NCBI GenBank assembly: GCA_012961845.1
Contig: DTYO01000047.1
Span: 1 to 6,361, forward strand
Source: Thermodesulfobacteriaceae bacterium
Lineage (GTDB): Bacteria; Desulfobacterota; Dissulfuribacteria; Dissulfuribacterales; UBA3076
Direction: 5' to 3'
DNA: 6,361 bases
Shown here: positions 5,215 to 6,361 of the stretch, piece by piece
Numbering within the stretch: position 1 is the stretch's first letter
How the letters are laid out: each line of letters opens with the position of its first letter
Notes under the pieces: generated by a model
The model's input: the letters and a program-made list of their open reading frames with translations, nothing else
Told to the model about the DNA's origin: nothing
Database searches by the model: none
Position numbers and translations under genes: made by a program

Positions 5215-6361
5215 ATGTGGAATCCAATTGAATGTGCTCCCCGAGAAGAATTAGAAGCCGTACAGTTCAGACGTCTGAAGGACATGCTCCTGCGCATTTA
5301 CCACCTGGTACCCTTCTACCGTAACATGCTGGATGAAGCCGGCATCAAACCCGGCAATGTCAAATCCATCGACGACCTGCAGAGACTGCCTTTTACTACG
5401 AAACAGGATCTCAGAGACCACTACCCTTTCGGCATGTTTGCCAGCCCGATGGATCAGATAATTCGCATCCATTCTTCTTCGGGCACCACAGGCAAACCCA
5501 CCGTCGTCGGTTATTCAGGCTATGACATGGAAATATGGGAAGAGGTCATGGCCAGATGTCTGACCATGGTAAACGTCGGTCCTGGAGACGTAGTTCATAA
5601 CGCATACGGCTACGGTCTCTTCACCGGAGGTCTGGGATTTCATTACGGAGCGGAAATGGTGGGAGCTGCGGTGGTTCCTTCGAGCGGCGGCTTTACAAAG
5701 AGACAGCTTCTGCTCATGAAGGACTTTGGAGCAACCATACTGGCATGCACCCCTTCTTTCGCGCTGCACATGGCAGAAGTGGCCAGGGATGAAGGATATG
5801 ACCTGAAAAAGGATTTCAGCCTTAGAGCGGGCTTTTTCGGAGCCGAGCCGGCCTCGGAGGGGCTGCGGCAGGAATTGAGAGATGCCTGGGGCATTACATA
5901 TATTGAAGCCTATGGACTGTCCGAGATAATAGGACCCGGGGTCGCATCAAGCTGTCCCCGCAACCGCCTCCATGTCTTTGAAGATCATTTCATTCCTGAG
6001 GTAATAGACCCTGAAACCGGCAAACGCCTTCCGGACGGCGAGGAAGGCGAGCTGGTGTTCACCACAGTGACCAAACAGGCCCTTCCCATATTACGCTATC
6101 GCACCAAGGACATAACGAAGCTGCACAGAGAACCTTGCGCATGCGGCAGGACCATGGTCACAATGGATTCCATCAAGGGCAGAAGCGACGACATGCTCAT
6201 AGTCAACGGTGTAAACGTGTTTCCGTCCCAAGTGGAACATGTATTGACCAAGGTCAAGGGCACCACTCCCAACTATGTAATTGTACTGGACAAGAAAGGG
6301 GTCCTCGACAAGCTTGAAGTATGGATCGAAGTGGATGAACATGTTCTGGTGGGCGGAACAG
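5215..6361 (+). CDS. paaK: Phenylacetate-CoA ligase, cut by the right edge
   Basis: Cytoplasmic AMP-forming ligase (EC 6.2.1.30 family) that activates phenylacetate with ATP and CoA, via phenylacetyl-AMP, to phenylacetyl-CoA. In anaerobes this serves breakdown of phenylalanine and other aromatics. The first 382 codons are open to the edge; the family is about 430-440 residues, so roughly the last 50 are missing, probably with the conserved catalytic Lys of the C-terminal subdomain. Seen: PaaK-type N-terminus (YHLVPFYRNMLDEAGI, 29-44), ATP-binding loop SSSGTTGKP (87-95), YGYGLFTGG (131-139), EAYGLSE (231-237), YRTKDIT (295-301), CACGRT (308-313) and the hinge region KGRSDDMLIVNGVNVFPSQVE (321-341). 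No in-frame stop or damaged motif is visible. It is separated from the AsmA-like gene by 244 bases, so it is probably a different transcription unit. The substrate could be another aryl acetate, such as indoleacetate, since PaaK relatives differ in specificity. Confidence 0.95.
   Translation, partial: MWNPIECAPREELEAVQFRRLKDMLLRIYHLVPFYRNMLDEAGIKPGNVKSIDDLQRLPFTTKQDLRDHYPFGMFASPMDQIIRIHSSSGTTGKPTVVGYSGYDMEIWEEVMARCLTMVNVGPGDVVHNAYGYGLFTGGLGFHYGAEMVGAAVVPSSGGFTKRQLLLMKDFGATILACTPSFALHMAEVARDEGYDLKKDFSLRAGFFGAEPASEGLRQELRDAWGITYIEAYGLSEIIGPGVASSCPRNRLHVFEDHFIPEVIDPETGKRLPDGEEGELVFTTVTKQALPILRYRTKDITKLHREPCACGRTMVTMDSIKGRSDDMLIVNGVNVFPSQVEHVLTKVKGTTPNYVIVLDKKGVLDKLEVWIEVDEHVLVGGT

Noticed and set aside
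5024..5215. 63-codon frame in the gap before paaK whose TAA overlaps the paaK ATG (TAATG), suggestive of a coupled leader peptide
   Set aside because: It can only start at a TTG that is part of the TTGACA box, lacks a ribosome binding site, and has an unlikely composition rich in Cys, Arg and His.

Overview
The window holds three plus-strand genes. The first two are complete and form a tight cell-envelope pair. The third is cut by the right edge. GC content is roughly 50% or more in the genes (estimated by hand on sample lines) and falls to about 37% in the first 240 bases. An AmgK-like sugar kinase, a very long AsmA/YhdP-type protein and an anaerobe-style phenylacetate-CoA ligase together suggest a Gram-negative (two-membrane) bacterium. 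A sulfate-reducing or syntrophic Desulfobacterota (former Deltaproteobacteria) is my best guess. This is inference from gene content, since no rRNA or other marker gene is present.

Layout. Bases 1-253 are AT-rich and hold no convincing complete gene. The extreme left edge carries a short minus-strand reading frame that resembles one rung of a beta-helix adhesin and has no start codon. Bases 254-1255 encode a phosphotransferase-fold kinase (HRDFQSRN and DFQ motifs intact). Bases 1239-4970 encode a 1243-residue AsmA-like protein with an N-terminal membrane anchor and a typical AsmA-like C-terminal domain. Its start lies inside the end of the kinase gene (17-base overlap) behind a G-rich ribosome binding site, so the two are almost certainly co-transcribed. 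The 244-base gap 4971-5214 contains a hairpin just after the AsmA stop codon, a TTGACA promoter-like box, and a second hairpin that looks like a type I-F CRISPR repeat with an enlarged loop, followed by a run of eight T. Bases 5215-6361 encode the first 382 residues of phenylacetate-CoA ligase (paaK); its C-terminal end lies outside the window.

How the genes fit together. The kinase/AsmA pair looks like an envelope module: sugar phosphorylation (possibly amino-sugar recycling) and lipid traffic between the membranes. PaaK is a separate catabolic function, activation of phenylacetate or a related aryl acetate, probably under its own promoter. I found no convincing undescribed system. The structures that known features do not explain are a long, nearly perfect hairpin inside the AsmA gene (3763-3802), the I-F-repeat-like hairpin upstream of paaK, and the orphan antisense coding fragment at the left edge.
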